Shown here piece after piece: positions 8,619-18,057 of a stretch of 64,000 nucleotides of DNA (positions are counted from its first letter, which is position 1; each line of letters starts with the position of its first letter). The stretch comes from Nocardia rosealba (lineage in GTDB: Bacteria > Actinomycetota > Actinomycetes > Mycobacteriales > Mycobacteriaceae), in assembly GCF_020216065.1 (NCBI RefSeq), contig NZ_JAIWNA010000006.1, forward strand, positions 248,001 to 312,000, in the 5' to 3' direction. Under the pieces are notes generated by a model. It was not told where the DNA came from. It ran no database searches and worked only from the letters and a program-made list of their open reading frames with translations. Position numbers and translations under genes: made by a program.

Positions 8619-9488
8619 ATGCACTACGAGGCAAACCGGCAGCAATCCCATCGGCTTCGCCGTGGTCTGCTGCTGACGGCGGCGATCGCGGCCACCGGCG
8701 CGCTCATCGCTGTTCCCGCGCAGGCTCAGCCCGCGCTTCCCGGCGCGGGTTCCAGCAACCCCGTGGTCGAGCAGCCCGCGCCGCAGGCGACGTTCGCGCC
8801 ACCGAACATCAACATCGCCGACGGCGAGACGGTCGGCGTCGCACAGCCGATCATCATCACCTTCAAGGACCCGATCGAGGATCGTGCGGCCGCCGAGCGG
8901 GCCATCAAGGTCACCTCGAGCGCCAACGTGCCCGGCAACTTCTACTGGACCGGCGACAAGCAGGTGCGCTGGAAGCCCACCGAGTTCTGGCCCGCCAACA
9001 CCGACGTGACCGTCGTCGCCGGCGGCACGACCAGCTCGTTCCACATCGGTGACGCCTTCGTCGCCACCGTGGACGACGCCACCAAGGTCATCACCGTCAC
9101 CCGCAACGGTGAAGTGGTGCGCGAGATGCCGACCTCGCTCGGCAAGCCCGGCTACGAGACCCCCAACGGCACCTACATCGTCGGCGAGCGGCTCGAGAAG
9201 ATGACGATGGACTCGTCGACCTACGGTGTGCCGGTCACCGACCCCGAGGGCTACAAGCTCGAGGTCGAGTACGCCACCCGCCTGTCCAACAGCGGCATCT
9301 TCATCCACGCCGCGCCGTGGTCGGTGGGTCAGCAGGGCTACTCCAATGCCAGCCACGGCTGCTTGAACGTGAGCACCGAGGATGCCAAGTGGTTTCTGGA
9401 GAACTCGCGTCGCGGTGATGCGGTGATCGTCACCGGCACCCAGGGCCCCACCCTGAGCGCGGGCGACGGCCTGGGCGACTGGAACTAA
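8619..9488 (+). CDS. L,D-transpeptidase (YkuD domain)
   Basis: Makes 3-3 cross-links between meso-diaminopimelate residues of peptidoglycan outside the membrane. The 289-residue precursor has a basic N-terminus and signal peptide ending near VPAQAQ, then an Ig-like domain (about 55-140) as in mycobacterial Ldt enzymes, and a YkuD domain. The catalytic block reads IFIHAAPWSVG and NASHGCLNVS, with Cys248 the nucleophile and the conserved His and Gly around it. No lipobox is present. The start at 8619 has AGGAAACC as a modest ribosome site. A strong terminator follows. Confidence 0.93.
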   Translation: MHYEANRQQSHRLRRGLLLTAAIAATGALIAVPAQAQPALPGAGSSNPVVEQPAPQATFAPPNINIADGETVGVAQPIIITFKDPIEDRAAAERAIKVTSSANVPGNFYWTGDKQVRWKPTEFWPANTDVTVVAGGTTSSFHIGDAFVATVDDATKVITVTRNGEVVREMPTSLGKPGYETPNGTYIVGERLEKMTMDSSTYGVPVTDPEGYKLEVEYATRLSNSGIFIHAAPWSVGQQGYSNASHGCLNVSTEDAKWFLENSRRGDAVIVTGTQGPTLSAGDGLGDWN

Positions 9489-9524
9489 CAGCCCGGCGCC
9501 ACTGATTCCCCAGCGGCACTGAAC

Positions 9525-9571
9525 AAAAGCCGAACAATACGATCAAACCAGGTCGTGTTGTTCGGCTTTTT
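9525..9571 (+). terminator. Rho-independent terminator after the L,D-transpeptidase
   Basis: Thirteen-bp stem AAAAGCCGAACAA/TTGTTCGGCTTTT (9525-9537 with 9558-9570) followed by T residues; inner ACGA/TCGT can extend the pairing. It ends just before the ugp operon. Confidence 0.92.
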
Positions 9572-9637
9572 GCTGTACTCGTCTTTGTGCGCCCGATGTT
9601 CAGGAAATCGGCGGGCAGGGTTAACCAGCGGTTCGCC

Positions 9638-10588
9638 ATGCGCCGTAAAGCTGCCGCGGTGCGTAGCAGTCCGGAGCGGGTTCTTCCCGTGCAGCGAGGT
9701 CGCGGCCTGAGAAATCGGCCGTGGCAGGACTACGCGTTGTTTCTGTTACTCGTAGTCCCGAACTTGGTTCTGCTCGGGATGTTCGTCTACCGGCCGCTGG
9801 CAGACAACATCCGGCTCTCGTTCACCGACTGGAACATCGCCGACCCCGTCGCCACGCCCATCGGTTTCGCCAACTACGTGGAATGGTGGCAGCGCGACGA
9901 CTCCTGGAAGGTCGTCGGCAACACCGTGATCTTCACCGTCGCGGCGGTGGTCGTCAGCATGGCACTCGGCCTGGCGCTCGCCATGCTGCTCGACCGGAAG
10001 TTGTTCGGGCGCAATGTGGTTCGCTCTGCCATCTTCGCGCCGTTCGTGATCTCCGGTGCGGCGATCGGGGTGGCGTTCCAATTCATCTTCGACCCCAGTT
10101 TCGGGCTCGTGCAAGATGTGTTGCACCGCCTCGGCGTGACGAATGTGCCGGATTTCTACCAGGATCCGCAGTGGGCGTTGTTCATGGTGACGATCACTTA
10201 CATCTGGAAGAATCTCGGATACACCTTCGTCATCTATCTGGCGGCATTGCAGGGCGTGCGGAGCGAACTGTTGGAAGCCGCCGAAATGGATGGCGCGAGC
10301 CGGTGGACGAGATTCACCAAAGTACTTCTGCCGCAACTCCGTCCGACCACATTCTTCCTTTCGATCACGGTATTGCTGAACTCGCTTCAGGTATTCGACA
10401 TCATCAATGTGATGACACGTGGCGGGCCGCTCGGCAACGGCACGACAACCATGGTCTTCCAGGTGTACGAGGAGTCGTTCCGCAATTTCCGGGCGGGCTA
10501 CGGCGCGACTGTCGCGACGATCATGTTCGCCGTGCTGCTCGTGGTGACCCTGATCCAGGTGCGCGTGATGGATCGAGGTGAACGATGA
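9638..10588 (+). CDS. ugpA: ABC transporter permease, UgpA/MalF type
   Basis: Inner-membrane permease of a CUT1-type importer, probably for glycerophosphodiesters or glycerol 3-phosphate. About six membrane segments follow WQDYALFLLLVVPNLVLLGM. The EAA loop that contacts the ATPase is EAAEMDGASRWTRFTKVLLP. The start is uncertain: the ATG at 9638 gives 316 residues, and the GTG at 9587 would add 17 but almost touches the preceding terminator. The stop overlaps ugpE by 4 bp. The identity rests on the whole A-E-B-C order, which matches mycobacterial ugpAEBC. Confidence 0.85.
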   Translation: MRRKAAAVRSSPERVLPVQRGRGLRNRPWQDYALFLLLVVPNLVLLGMFVYRPLADNIRLSFTDWNIADPVATPIGFANYVEWWQRDDSWKVVGNTVIFTVAAVVVSMALGLALAMLLDRKLFGRNVVRSAIFAPFVISGAAIGVAFQFIFDPSFGLVQDVLHRLGVTNVPDFYQDPQWALFMVTITYIWKNLGYTFVIYLAALQGVRSELLEAAEMDGASRWTRFTKVLLPQLRPTTFFLSITVLLNSLQVFDIINVMTRGGPLGNGTTTMVFQVYEESFRNFRAGYGATVATIMFAVLLVVTLIQVRVMDRGER

Positions 10589-11451
10589 AACACGTTGGTC
10601 CCGAAACGGTTTCGTATCGCAGGCGGGAACGCGCGATCACCCTGCTCGGGTACGCGGCGATGCTGTGCGTGCTCGTCATGGTTGGGGTTCCGCTGTTCTG
10701 GATCCTCATCACCTCGTTCAAGGACCGCGCCGACATCTACACCCAGCCCGCGGTGTACTGGCCGCACAGCTGGCACCCGGAGAACTACGGGCACGCCACG
10801 ACGACCGTCCCGTTCTGGACGTTCCTGCGCAACTCGTTGATCGTCACCGGGGTGGTGTCGGCGGTGAAGTTCACGCTCGGGGTGTTCAGCGCATACGGCC
10901 TGGTGTTCCTGCGCTTCCCCGGCAAGAACATCGTGTTCCTGGCGATCATCGCCGCGTTGATGGTGCCCAACCAGATCACTGTCATCTCCAACTACGCGCT
11001 CATCGCGCAGCTCGGTTGGCGCAACACCTTCCAGGGCATCATCATCCCGCTCTGCGGCGTGGCGTTCGGAACCTTCCTCATGCGCAACCACTTCCTGTCG
11101 CTACCCGGTGAGGTGATCGAGGCCGCCCGCATGGACGGCGCCAACTGGTGGCGGCTGCTCACCCGTGTCGTGCTGCCGATGTCGGGGCCGACGATGGTGG
11201 CGTTCGCGGTGGTCACGCTGGTGAACGAGTGGAACGAATACCTCTGGCCGTTCCTGATGGCCGACTCCGCCGACGTCGCCACCCTGCCGGTGGGGCTCAC
11301 GCTGCTGCAGAACACCGAGAACCCGAGCGTCACCAACTGGGGTCCGGTGATGGCGGGCACGGTGCTCACCATGCTGCCGATTCTCGTGGTGTTCCTCGCG
11401 CTGCAACGTCACATGATCAAAGGCCTCACCTCCGGTGCGGTCAAGGGTTGA
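10585..11451 (+). CDS. ugpE: ABC transporter permease, UgpE/MalG type
   Basis: Second permease of the importer, 288 residues with about six membrane segments. The EAA loop is EAARMDGANWWRLLTRVVLP, and the MalG-type end reads LALQRHMIKGLTSGAVKG. It overlaps ugpA by ATGA and is followed by ugpB after 20 bp. Together with UgpA it forms the pore above the UgpC dimer. Confidence 0.88.
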   Translation: MKHVGPETVSYRRRERAITLLGYAAMLCVLVMVGVPLFWILITSFKDRADIYTQPAVYWPHSWHPENYGHATTTVPFWTFLRNSLIVTGVVSAVKFTLGVFSAYGLVFLRFPGKNIVFLAIIAALMVPNQITVISNYALIAQLGWRNTFQGIIIPLCGVAFGTFLMRNHFLSLPGEVIEAARMDGANWWRLLTRVVLPMSGPTMVAFAVVTLVNEWNEYLWPFLMADSADVATLPVGLTLLQNTENPSVTNWGPVMAGTVLTMLPILVVFLALQRHMIKGLTSGAVKG

Positions 11452-11471
11452 TTCTCGAACAGGAGATCCAC

Positions 11472-12800
11472 GTGTCCATTTCACGATTTCCGGCGCTGAG
11501 CCGTCGCGGCTTCCTCGGCCTGTCCGGCGGTGTCGCCGCCGGTCTCGCGCTCACCGCTTGCGCGGGCACCGGCGGCGGGTCCGGTGGTGGCGGCGACGCG
11601 AACACGATCACCTTCTGGTCCAACCACCCCGGCACCTCCAAGGAACTCGAGCTCGAGCTCATCAACCGGTTCCAGGCACAGCACCCCGAGCTGAAGGTGA
11701 ACCTCGTCGACGCGGGCAAGAACTACGAGGAGGTGGCGCAGAAGTTCAACGCCGCGCTCACCGGTGGTGACCTGCCCGATGTTGTTGTGCTGTCCGATGT
11801 CTGGTGGTTCAACTACGCGCTGACCGGTGCCATCGAACCGCTCGACGGGCTGTTCGGAGACGCGGGGGTGAAGCTCGACGACTATGTCGACTCGCTGGCC
11901 GCGGACTACCTGTTCGACGGTAAGCACTACGCGCTGCCGTACGCGCGCTCGACGCCGCTGTTCTATTACAACAAGGATGTGTGGGCCAAGGCGGGGCTGC
12001 CGGATCGTGGGCCGAACTCGTGGCAGGAGTTCGACGAGTGGGGGCCCAAGATCCAGTCGGTGGTCGGCGGCGACAAGTTCGCGCATGCCTGGGGCGATGC
12101 CAAGAACTACCTCGGCTGGACCTTCCAGGGCCCGAACTGGACCTTCGGCGGCGCCTACTCCGACAAGTGGGCGCTGAAGTTCACCGACCCCGGTTCGATC
12201 GCGGCCGCCACCTACCTGCGCGAATCGATCAATGTGAAGAAGTACGCGGCGATCCGTCCGCAGATCGCCGTCGATTTCGGGACCGGGGTCGCCGCCTCGA
12301 CCATCGCCTCCACCGGTGACCTGAAGGGCATCCAGAAGAACGCGACCGGCAAGTTCGAGCTCGGCACGGCGTTCCTGCCGCATCCCAGTGGGCCCGGCGT
12401 CACCACCGGTGGTGCCGGTCTCGCGGTGCCCTCGCGCATCTCCGCCGAGCGGAAGGTGAACGCGTTGAAGTTCATCGAGTTCGCGACCAATGCCGCCAAT
12501 ACGGCGTACTTCTCGCAGAACACGGGTTACATGCCGGTGCGCAAGTCGGCGGTGAGCGATCCCACCGAGGTGGACTTCCTCGCGAAGAACCCGCACTCCA
12601 AGACCGCCATCGACCAACTGGCGGTGACCAAGTCGCAGGACTACGCGCGGGTGTTCGTGCCCGGCGCCGACCAGATCATCGGCACCGGATACGAGCAGAT
12701 CGGTCTGCAGAACGCCGATCCGGCAACGGTTCTCGCGAAGGTCGCCGGTGACATCCAGGCGATCATCGACCGGCAGATCACCCCCAAGCTGCCCAAGTAG
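11472..12800 (+). CDS. ugpB: Extracellular substrate-binding lipoprotein, UgpB-like
   Basis: Solute receptor of the importer, 442 residues. The N-terminus SRRGFLGLSGG carries a twin-arginine motif and ends in a lipobox (ALTAC), so it is probably exported folded by Tat and then lipid-anchored. The body is a family 1 solute-binding protein (NTITFWSNHPG, NKDVWAKAGLP). The GTG at 11472 has AGGAG six bases upstream. By gene order it equals mycobacterial UgpB, which binds glycerophosphocholine; the ligand here is inferred. Confidence 0.87.
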   Translation: MSISRFPALSRRGFLGLSGGVAAGLALTACAGTGGGSGGGGDANTITFWSNHPGTSKELELELINRFQAQHPELKVNLVDAGKNYEEVAQKFNAALTGGDLPDVVVLSDVWWFNYALTGAIEPLDGLFGDAGVKLDDYVDSLAADYLFDGKHYALPYARSTPLFYYNKDVWAKAGLPDRGPNSWQEFDEWGPKIQSVVGGDKFAHAWGDAKNYLGWTFQGPNWTFGGAYSDKWALKFTDPGSIAAATYLRESINVKKYAAIRPQIAVDFGTGVAASTIASTGDLKGIQKNATGKFELGTAFLPHPSGPGVTTGGAGLAVPSRISAERKVNALKFIEFATNAANTAYFSQNTGYMPVRKSAVSDPTEVDFLAKNPHSKTAIDQLAVTKSQDYARVFVPGADQIIGTGYEQIGLQNADPATVLAKVAGDIQAIIDRQITPKLPK

Positions 12801-12824
12801 TCCCAGCGTTTCGAGGAGAAGTCC

Positions 12825-13901
12825 ATGGCGACAGTGCAGTTCGACGGTGTCACCCACCGTTACCCCGGCAGCGAGACCGCCGCGGTCGACGCACTCGATC
12901 TCGATATCGCCGACGGCGAATTCCTCGTGCTCGTCGGACCGTCCGGGTGCGGCAAGTCGACCAGCCTGCGCATGCTCGCCGGGCTGGAATCGGTGGAGGA
13001 CGGCACGATTCGCATCGGCGATCGTGATGTGACCGGACTGCCGCCCCGGGCGCGCGATGTGGCGATGGTGTTCCAGAGTTACGCGCTGTACCCGAACATG
13101 ACGGTGGCGCAGAACATGGGCTTCGCGCTGCGCAACGCGGGAATGTCGAAGTCCGACACTCTCGTTCGCGTACGCGAAGCCGCAGCCATGCTGGAACTCG
13201 AGCCGCTGCTCGACCGCAAACCGGCGAAACTGTCGGGCGGGCAACGGCAACGGGTGGCGATGGGGCGGGCGATCGTGCGCCGCCCACAGGTGTTCTGCAT
13301 GGACGAACCTCTGTCCAACCTGGACGCGAAACTGCGGGTGAGCACCCGCTCGCAGATCGCCGCCCTGCAGCAGCGCCTCGGCACCACAACGGTGTACGTC
13401 ACCCACGACCAGGTGGAGGCCATGACCATGGGCCACCGCGTCGCTGTGCTGCGCGAAGGCACCCTGCAGCAGATCGCCGCACCGCGCGAACTCTACGACG
13501 ACCCGGTGAACACCTTCGTCGCCGGTTTCATCGGCTCACCCGGCATGAACCTGCTCGAAGCCCCCGTCACCGACGGTCACGCCGTCCTCGACGGCCTGCG
13601 AATCCCGCTGCCGCGCAGTGTCACCGGCGCTCGGGTGGTCCTCGGCATCCGCCCCGAATCCTGGGAAGTCACCACCGACCCCGACGGCATCACCGTCGTC
13701 GCCGAACTCCTCGAGGAACTCGGCGCCGAATCCTTCGTCTACACCCACGGCGCAGGCACCGACTGGTCCACCCGCGCGGGCAAAATCGTCGTACGCGTAG
13801 ACCGCCGCTTCCACACCACCCTCGGCGAAACCCTCCACCTCCGCCCCAAACCCGAAGAAATCTTCTACTTCGACGCCGAAACCGAACTCCGCCTCCGCTG
13901 A
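12825..13901 (+). CDS. ugpC: ABC transporter ATP-binding protein, UgpC/MalK type
   Basis: Motor subunit of the Ugp importer, 358 residues, cytoplasmic. Walker A is GPSGCGKST, the signature LSGGQRQRVAMGRA, Walker B VFCMDEPLSNLD and the switch His lies in VYVTHDQVEAM. The C-terminal third is the MalK/OB (TOBE) regulatory domain. It follows ugpB by 24 bp and ends the operon, stopping one base short of the convergent fic gene. Such ATPases can serve several importers of the CUT1 class. Confidence 0.92.
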   Translation: MATVQFDGVTHRYPGSETAAVDALDLDIADGEFLVLVGPSGCGKSTSLRMLAGLESVEDGTIRIGDRDVTGLPPRARDVAMVFQSYALYPNMTVAQNMGFALRNAGMSKSDTLVRVREAAAMLELEPLLDRKPAKLSGGQRQRVAMGRAIVRRPQVFCMDEPLSNLDAKLRVSTRSQIAALQQRLGTTTVYVTHDQVEAMTMGHRVAVLREGTLQQIAAPRELYDDPVNTFVAGFIGSPGMNLLEAPVTDGHAVLDGLRIPLPRSVTGARVVLGIRPESWEVTTDPDGITVVAELLEELGAESFVYTHGAGTDWSTRAGKIVVRVDRRFHTTLGETLHLRPKPEEIFYFDAETELRLR

Positions 13902-13902
13902 C

Positions 13903-14952
13903 CTATTTCAGCCCGGCGGCCGTCCGCTTTCCGATCGTCGCCGAGAGCGCGTCGAGTTCGGCCAGAATGTCGGTTGCCGCCCATACTCGACCCCGCTTCG
14001 CTGCCGAAAGCACCTCGAGCACGCCCGCCTCGACCAGGCGATCCAGCGCTCGATAGGTGGCGGAGTCTGTCGTTCCGGCGATTCGCAGCGCCGTGTCGAT
14101 ATTGAGGATCGGGTGGTCGAGCAGACCGGCGATCAGCGCTTCGTCCGAAGATCCGGCCCTCGGCCGGGCCGAGGCACGCCACTGCGCGGGCAAGTCCGCC
14201 AACGTCCGGGCCGATTCGACCGCCGCCTCGCTCGCGTGGACGGCCGCCAGCGCCACGTACTCGACGAATTCGTCGACGCGACCCGCCCGGTAGGCAGTGA
14301 GCTGATCGAAGTAGCGTGCGGTGTTCGCCGACATGACCGACGCCAACGGAACGGTTACCCGGCTGGTCAGCCCACGCCTGCGGAATATCGCGCTGATCAA
14401 TGCGCGCCCGATCCGTCCGTTGCCGTCGACGAACGGATGGATGGACTCGAACTGAGCGTGCGCGATCGCCGCCTGCGCGATGATCGGCAGGTCGGTCCGG
14501 GCGGCGAATGTCAGCAGGTCGTCCATCAGGTCGTCGACGAGCTCGGGCGGCGGCGGGACGAACAACGCGTGCAGTGGGGTGTAGTCGCTCTCGCCGATCC
14601 AGTTTTGTGCATCGCGGAAACGGCCGGCCTCACGAGCCGCGTAATAGTCCGGAGCCATGAGCAGCCGGTGTGCGGCAAGCAGATCCGAGGTCGTGACCGG
14701 GCCGGTGCTTGCCGCCTCCACCATTGCGGCGAGTGCCTGGACGGCGGCGAGCTGTGATTTCGCTTCGTCGCTCGCCTTCGCTCCGCCGATGGCCTTTCCG
14801 AAGGCCCGCCAGCCGGCGTCGATGTGTTCGATTTTTGACGACGCCACCGACTCGCTGCGCAGCAGGAAGTCGGCGAGCGGTGCCATGTACTGACCGAAGC
14901 CTGCTTCGAGCCGTGCCACCGCGATCGCGGCTGCTTCGCACGCGGTCACCAC
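13903..14952 (-). CDS. Fic domain protein (probable AMP transferase), 5' end irregular
   Basis: Fic enzymes transfer AMP or related groups to protein hydroxyls. The active-site loop HPFVDGNGRIGR (about residues 169-180) is intact. An N-terminal inhibitory helix, seen as SSKIEHI, makes it a self-inhibited class II Fic. The C-terminus has a winged-helix-like domain (about 270-345). The first usable start is GTG at 14952, or GTG at 14949. In the same frame upstream, family-typical residues (PPRIADLDYVPPSQ) are encoded, but with no ATG, GTG or TTG before two stop codons. So the start may be lost or unusual. Confidence 0.82.
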   Translation of the reverse strand: MVTACEAAAIAVARLEAGFGQYMAPLADFLLRSESVASSKIEHIDAGWRAFGKAIGGAKASDEAKSQLAAVQALAAMVEAASTGPVTTSDLLAAHRLLMAPDYYAAREAGRFRDAQNWIGESDYTPLHALFVPPPPELVDDLMDDLLTFAARTDLPIIAQAAIAHAQFESIHPFVDGNGRIGRALISAIFRRRGLTSRVTVPLASVMSANTARYFDQLTAYRAGRVDEFVEYVALAAVHASEAAVESARTLADLPAQWRASARPRAGSSDEALIAGLLDHPILNIDTALRIAGTTDSATYRALDRLVEAGVLEVLSAAKRGRVWAATDILAELDALSATIGKRTAAGLK

Positions 14953-15011
14953 TTGCGATGGCGGTACATAGTCCAGATCGGCGATGCGCGGGGGAACGGA
15001 GACGGTTGCTT

Positions 15012-15033
15012 ACTATACTTTAATCCCCTTAAA
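15012..15033 (-). promoter_or_regulatory. AT-rich promoter/operator region of fic
   Basis: An A/T-rich island in GC-rich DNA. TATAGT (minus strand, 15017-15012) is a good -10 hexamer. Next to it is the dyad TTTAA-TCCCC-TTAAA (15019-15033), which could be an operator. The promoter is inferred. Confidence 0.4.
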
Positions 15034-15092
15034 CGCGACTTTCTCCGTTCTTACTTGCGTTCGATGCACCGAAACCGGAGCAGGCGTGAAGT

Positions 15093-15845
15093 TCAGCGCA
15101 GGAGGGTGGTGGCGTGTTCGCGGGCTCGGGTTACGGCTTCGGTGATGCCCTTCCGGAAGGGGAGGCCGTGGCCGGGGAGGACGAGGGGGGCGTCGAGGGG
15201 TTCGAGGGCACCGAGGGCGTTCAGGGTTTGTTCGGTGTTGTGGTGGAAGAACTTCGGGAGTAGTTGGGGGCCCTGGTGGGTGGAGGTGGGGTGGGCGGTG
15301 ATGAGGGCGTCGCCGGTGGCTATGGCGCCCTGGGTGGGGAGGTGGAAGGCGGTGTGGCCGGAGGTGTGGCCGGGGGAGGAGATGGGGACGGGGTTGCCCG
15401 GGAGGTCGAGGGGGCCTTCGGTGGGGAAGGGCTGGATGTGGGGGACCGGGTTCTTGCGGAGGCCACCCGCGGCGGTGATGCGCAGTGCCCAGGCCGCGGT
15501 GCTCGGGGCGGTGAGGCGTTTGATCACGTCGAGGGGAGTGGCTGACTCGTGGACCTCGCCGCGGGCGTGGGGCACCTCGGTGGGGCTGGTGTAGGCGGGG
15601 GTGCCGTAACGGCGGTGCAGGTGGTTCAGGGCGCCGACGTGGTCGAGGTGGGCGTGGGTGAGCAGGACGGCGACGACGTCTTCGGGGCGGTGGCCGAGGG
15701 CACGGATCGCCGATTCGATGATCTTCGCGTCGCCGTACCAGCCGGCGTCGATGAGGGTGAGGTCGCGGCCCTCGCGCAGCAGGACCATGTTCACATCCGT
15801 GCCACGGATGGTGAAGACGTCGTCGGCGACTTGGTGACAGCGCAT
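15093..15845 (-). CDS. Metallo-beta-lactamase-fold hydrolase
   Basis: Cytoplasmic metallohydrolase of 250 residues, of the family that includes glyoxalase II-like and quorum-quenching lactonase-like enzymes. The metal motif HxHxDH is LTHAHLDHVG. Later ligands are seen in SSPGHTSGH, the Asp of ATGDAL, and LPGHG. The ATG at 15845 has GGGAGAGG seven bases upstream. No signal peptide. Substrate unknown. Lies between the M13 peptidase and fic, all on the minus strand. Confidence 0.87.
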   Translation of the reverse strand: MRCHQVADDVFTIRGTDVNMVLLREGRDLTLIDAGWYGDAKIIESAIRALGHRPEDVVAVLLTHAHLDHVGALNHLHRRYGTPAYTSPTEVPHARGEVHESATPLDVIKRLTAPSTAAWALRITAAGGLRKNPVPHIQPFPTEGPLDLPGNPVPISSPGHTSGHTAFHLPTQGAIATGDALITAHPTSTHQGPQLLPKFFHHNTEQTLNALGALEPLDAPLVLPGHGLPFRKGITEAVTRAREHATTLLR

Positions 15846-15872
15846 GGAAAACCTCTCCCTGACAGTGGGTTT

Positions 15873-15900
15873 CGACCCTACCGGCTCAGCGGTAGGGTCG
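15873..15900. terminator. Hairpin terminator after the M13 peptidase
   Basis: Perfect 11-bp stem CGACCCTACCG/CGGTAGGGTCG with a 6-nt loop, starting 8 bp past the peptidase stop. There is no T-tract, as is common for actinobacterial terminators. Confidence 0.75.
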
Positions 15901-15907
15901 CGCCCGA

Positions 15908-17923
15908 TCACCAGATGGTGACCCGCTCCTCCGGTGCCAGGTACAGCTTGTCGTCGGGCGTCACCTCGAACGCCTCGTAGAAGCTGTCGATATTGCGCAC
16001 CACCGCGTTGCAGCGGAACTCCGGCGGCGAATGCGGGTCGACGGCGAGGCGGCGGATCGCCTCCTCCTGCCGCGCCTTGGTCCGCCACACCTGCGCCCAG
16101 CCGTAGAACACCCGCTGCAGACCGGTGAGGCCGTCGATGACCGGCGGCTCTTCACCGTCGAGCGAGATCTTGTACGCGGCAAGGGCAATCGACAAACCAC
16201 CGAGATCGCCGATGTTCTCGCCGATGGTGAACTCGCCGTTCACGGTGTGCTCGTCGGACAGATCAGCGGGCGAGAGCACGTTGTACTGGTCGATCAGCGC
16301 CTTGGTCCGCTTGCCGAATTCGGCGCGGTCGTCGTCGGTCCACCAGTCCTGCATATTGCCGTCGCCGTCGTACTTCGCGCCCTGGTCGTCGAAGCCGTGC
16401 CCGATCTCGTGGCCGATCACCGCGCCGATCCCGCCGTAGTTGGCGGCGTCGTCGGCGTTCATGTCGAAGAACGGCGGCTGCAGGATGGCGGCCGGGAAGA
16501 CGATCTCGTTCATGCCGGGGTTGTAGTAGGCGTTCACCGTCTGCGGGGTCATGAACCATTCGCCGCGATCCACGGGACCACCGAGTTTGCCCAGGTCACG
16601 GTCGTGTTCGGCGGCGTAGCCACGCCGGTAGTTGCCGACGAGGTCCGCCGCGTCGATCTCGACGGCCGAGTAGTCGCGCCAGGTGTCGGGGTAGCCGATC
16701 TTGGGGGTGAACTTCTCCAGCTTGGTCAGTGCCGCGGCGCGGGTGTCGGGGCCCATCCACTCGAGTTCGGCGATATTGCGGCGGTAGGCCTCCTGCAGAT
16801 TGGCGACCAGTTCCACCATGCGCGCCTTGGCCTCGGGCGGAAAGTGCCTGGCCACATACAGTTTGCCGACGGCCTCGCCGAGCAGTTCCTGGACCAGGCC
16901 GACGCCTCGCTTCCAGCGTTCCCGAATCTCCTGCGCGCCGGTGAGAGTGCGGCCGTAGAAGTCGAAGTTCGCGGCGACGATCTCGTCGGTGAGGTAGGGG
17001 GCGCGCGCGTGCAGCACCTGCCACGCGGCCCATGCCTGCCAATCCGCCTGCGGCACATCCGACCACGCGCGCGCGAAGGCGCCGACGTAACCGGGCTGGC
17101 GGATCACGAGTTCGGCGAACAGCTCGGTGCCCGCACGGTCGACACCCTCGGCGACGGCGTCGGCCCAAGCGGCCCAATCGAATTCGGGGTGGGCGGTGGC
17201 GAGCTCGTCGAAAGTGGTGAGGTTGTAGCTCTTCTCGGCATCGCGCCGGCGCACCACGTCCCAGTGGCCTGCGGCGAGGGTGCGTTCCAGCTCGAACACC
17301 CGATTCGCCGCGTCGGCCGGATCGGTCGGCACGAGGCCGGCCAGGGCCGGGTCGGACGCGGCGAGGGTGAACATCTTGGTGAGGTGGGCGCGGTAGGCGT
17401 CGCGGATCTCGGCGAACTCGTCGGACCGGTAGTACGACTCGTCGGGCAGGCCGATGCCCGACTGGGTGGCGTGCAGCAGGTAGCGGGTGGAGTCCTTGTC
17501 GTCGGTGTCGACGTAGTAGGCGAGCGCGCCGCGCACGCCGGTGCGCTGCAAGCGGCCGAGCAGCGCGGCGAACGCGCTCGCGTCGGCGACCGTGGCGATG
17601 GCGCGCAGTTCGTCGGCCACCGGGGTGAGCCCGGCGGCGGCGACCAGCTCGGTGTTCATGAAGCTCGAGTACAGGTCACCGATCTTGCGGGCATCCGCGC
17701 TGTCGGCCGAACCCTCTGCGCACTCGGTGATGATGGTCTGCACATCGATCTCGGCCTGGTCGTACAACGTCCGGAACGCACCGTCCACCGCCCGGTCGGC
17801 CGGAATCTCGTAGTCGGCCAACCACCGCCCGTTGACATGCGCGAACAGATCGTCCTGCACCCGCACATCCTGATCACGGAAGGACAGGTCGATACCGGAG
17901 GGGCTGCTCAGATCCGAAGTCAC
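15908..17923 (-). CDS. M13 family zinc metallopeptidase (neprilysin/Zmp1-like)
   Basis: Zinc endopeptidase of 671 residues, close to the 663 of mycobacterial Zmp1. The zinc site is HEIGHGFDDQG (about residue 502) with the third ligand in GENIGDLGG (ExxxD). The substrate-backbone motif NAYYNP is also present. No obvious signal peptide, as in Zmp1, which nevertheless acts outside the cytoplasm. Start GTG at 17923. Ends in VTIW, where many M13 enzymes have CRVW. Role in peptide processing is inferred from the family. Confidence 0.92.
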   Translation of the reverse strand: MTSDLSSPSGIDLSFRDQDVRVQDDLFAHVNGRWLADYEIPADRAVDGAFRTLYDQAEIDVQTIITECAEGSADSADARKIGDLYSSFMNTELVAAAGLTPVADELRAIATVADASAFAALLGRLQRTGVRGALAYYVDTDDKDSTRYLLHATQSGIGLPDESYYRSDEFAEIRDAYRAHLTKMFTLAASDPALAGLVPTDPADAANRVFELERTLAAGHWDVVRRRDAEKSYNLTTFDELATAHPEFDWAAWADAVAEGVDRAGTELFAELVIRQPGYVGAFARAWSDVPQADWQAWAAWQVLHARAPYLTDEIVAANFDFYGRTLTGAQEIRERWKRGVGLVQELLGEAVGKLYVARHFPPEAKARMVELVANLQEAYRRNIAELEWMGPDTRAAALTKLEKFTPKIGYPDTWRDYSAVEIDAADLVGNYRRGYAAEHDRDLGKLGGPVDRGEWFMTPQTVNAYYNPGMNEIVFPAAILQPPFFDMNADDAANYGGIGAVIGHEIGHGFDDQGAKYDGDGNMQDWWTDDDRAEFGKRTKALIDQYNVLSPADLSDEHTVNGEFTIGENIGDLGGLSIALAAYKISLDGEEPPVIDGLTGLQRVFYGWAQVWRTKARQEEAIRRLAVDPHSPPEFRCNAVVRNIDSFYEAFEVTPDDKLYLAPEERVTIW

Positions 17924-18057
17924 GCGCTCCAGTATGCCGAAACATCATCGCGAACCGGGGGCGTGCTGGAAGGCGCCGCGACACGTCGGCGATCGGGCAT
18001 CGGCGTCCATCCTGACGCGCACTGCCCGGTCGCCGACGGGTGCGGAGCGGATTCGGG

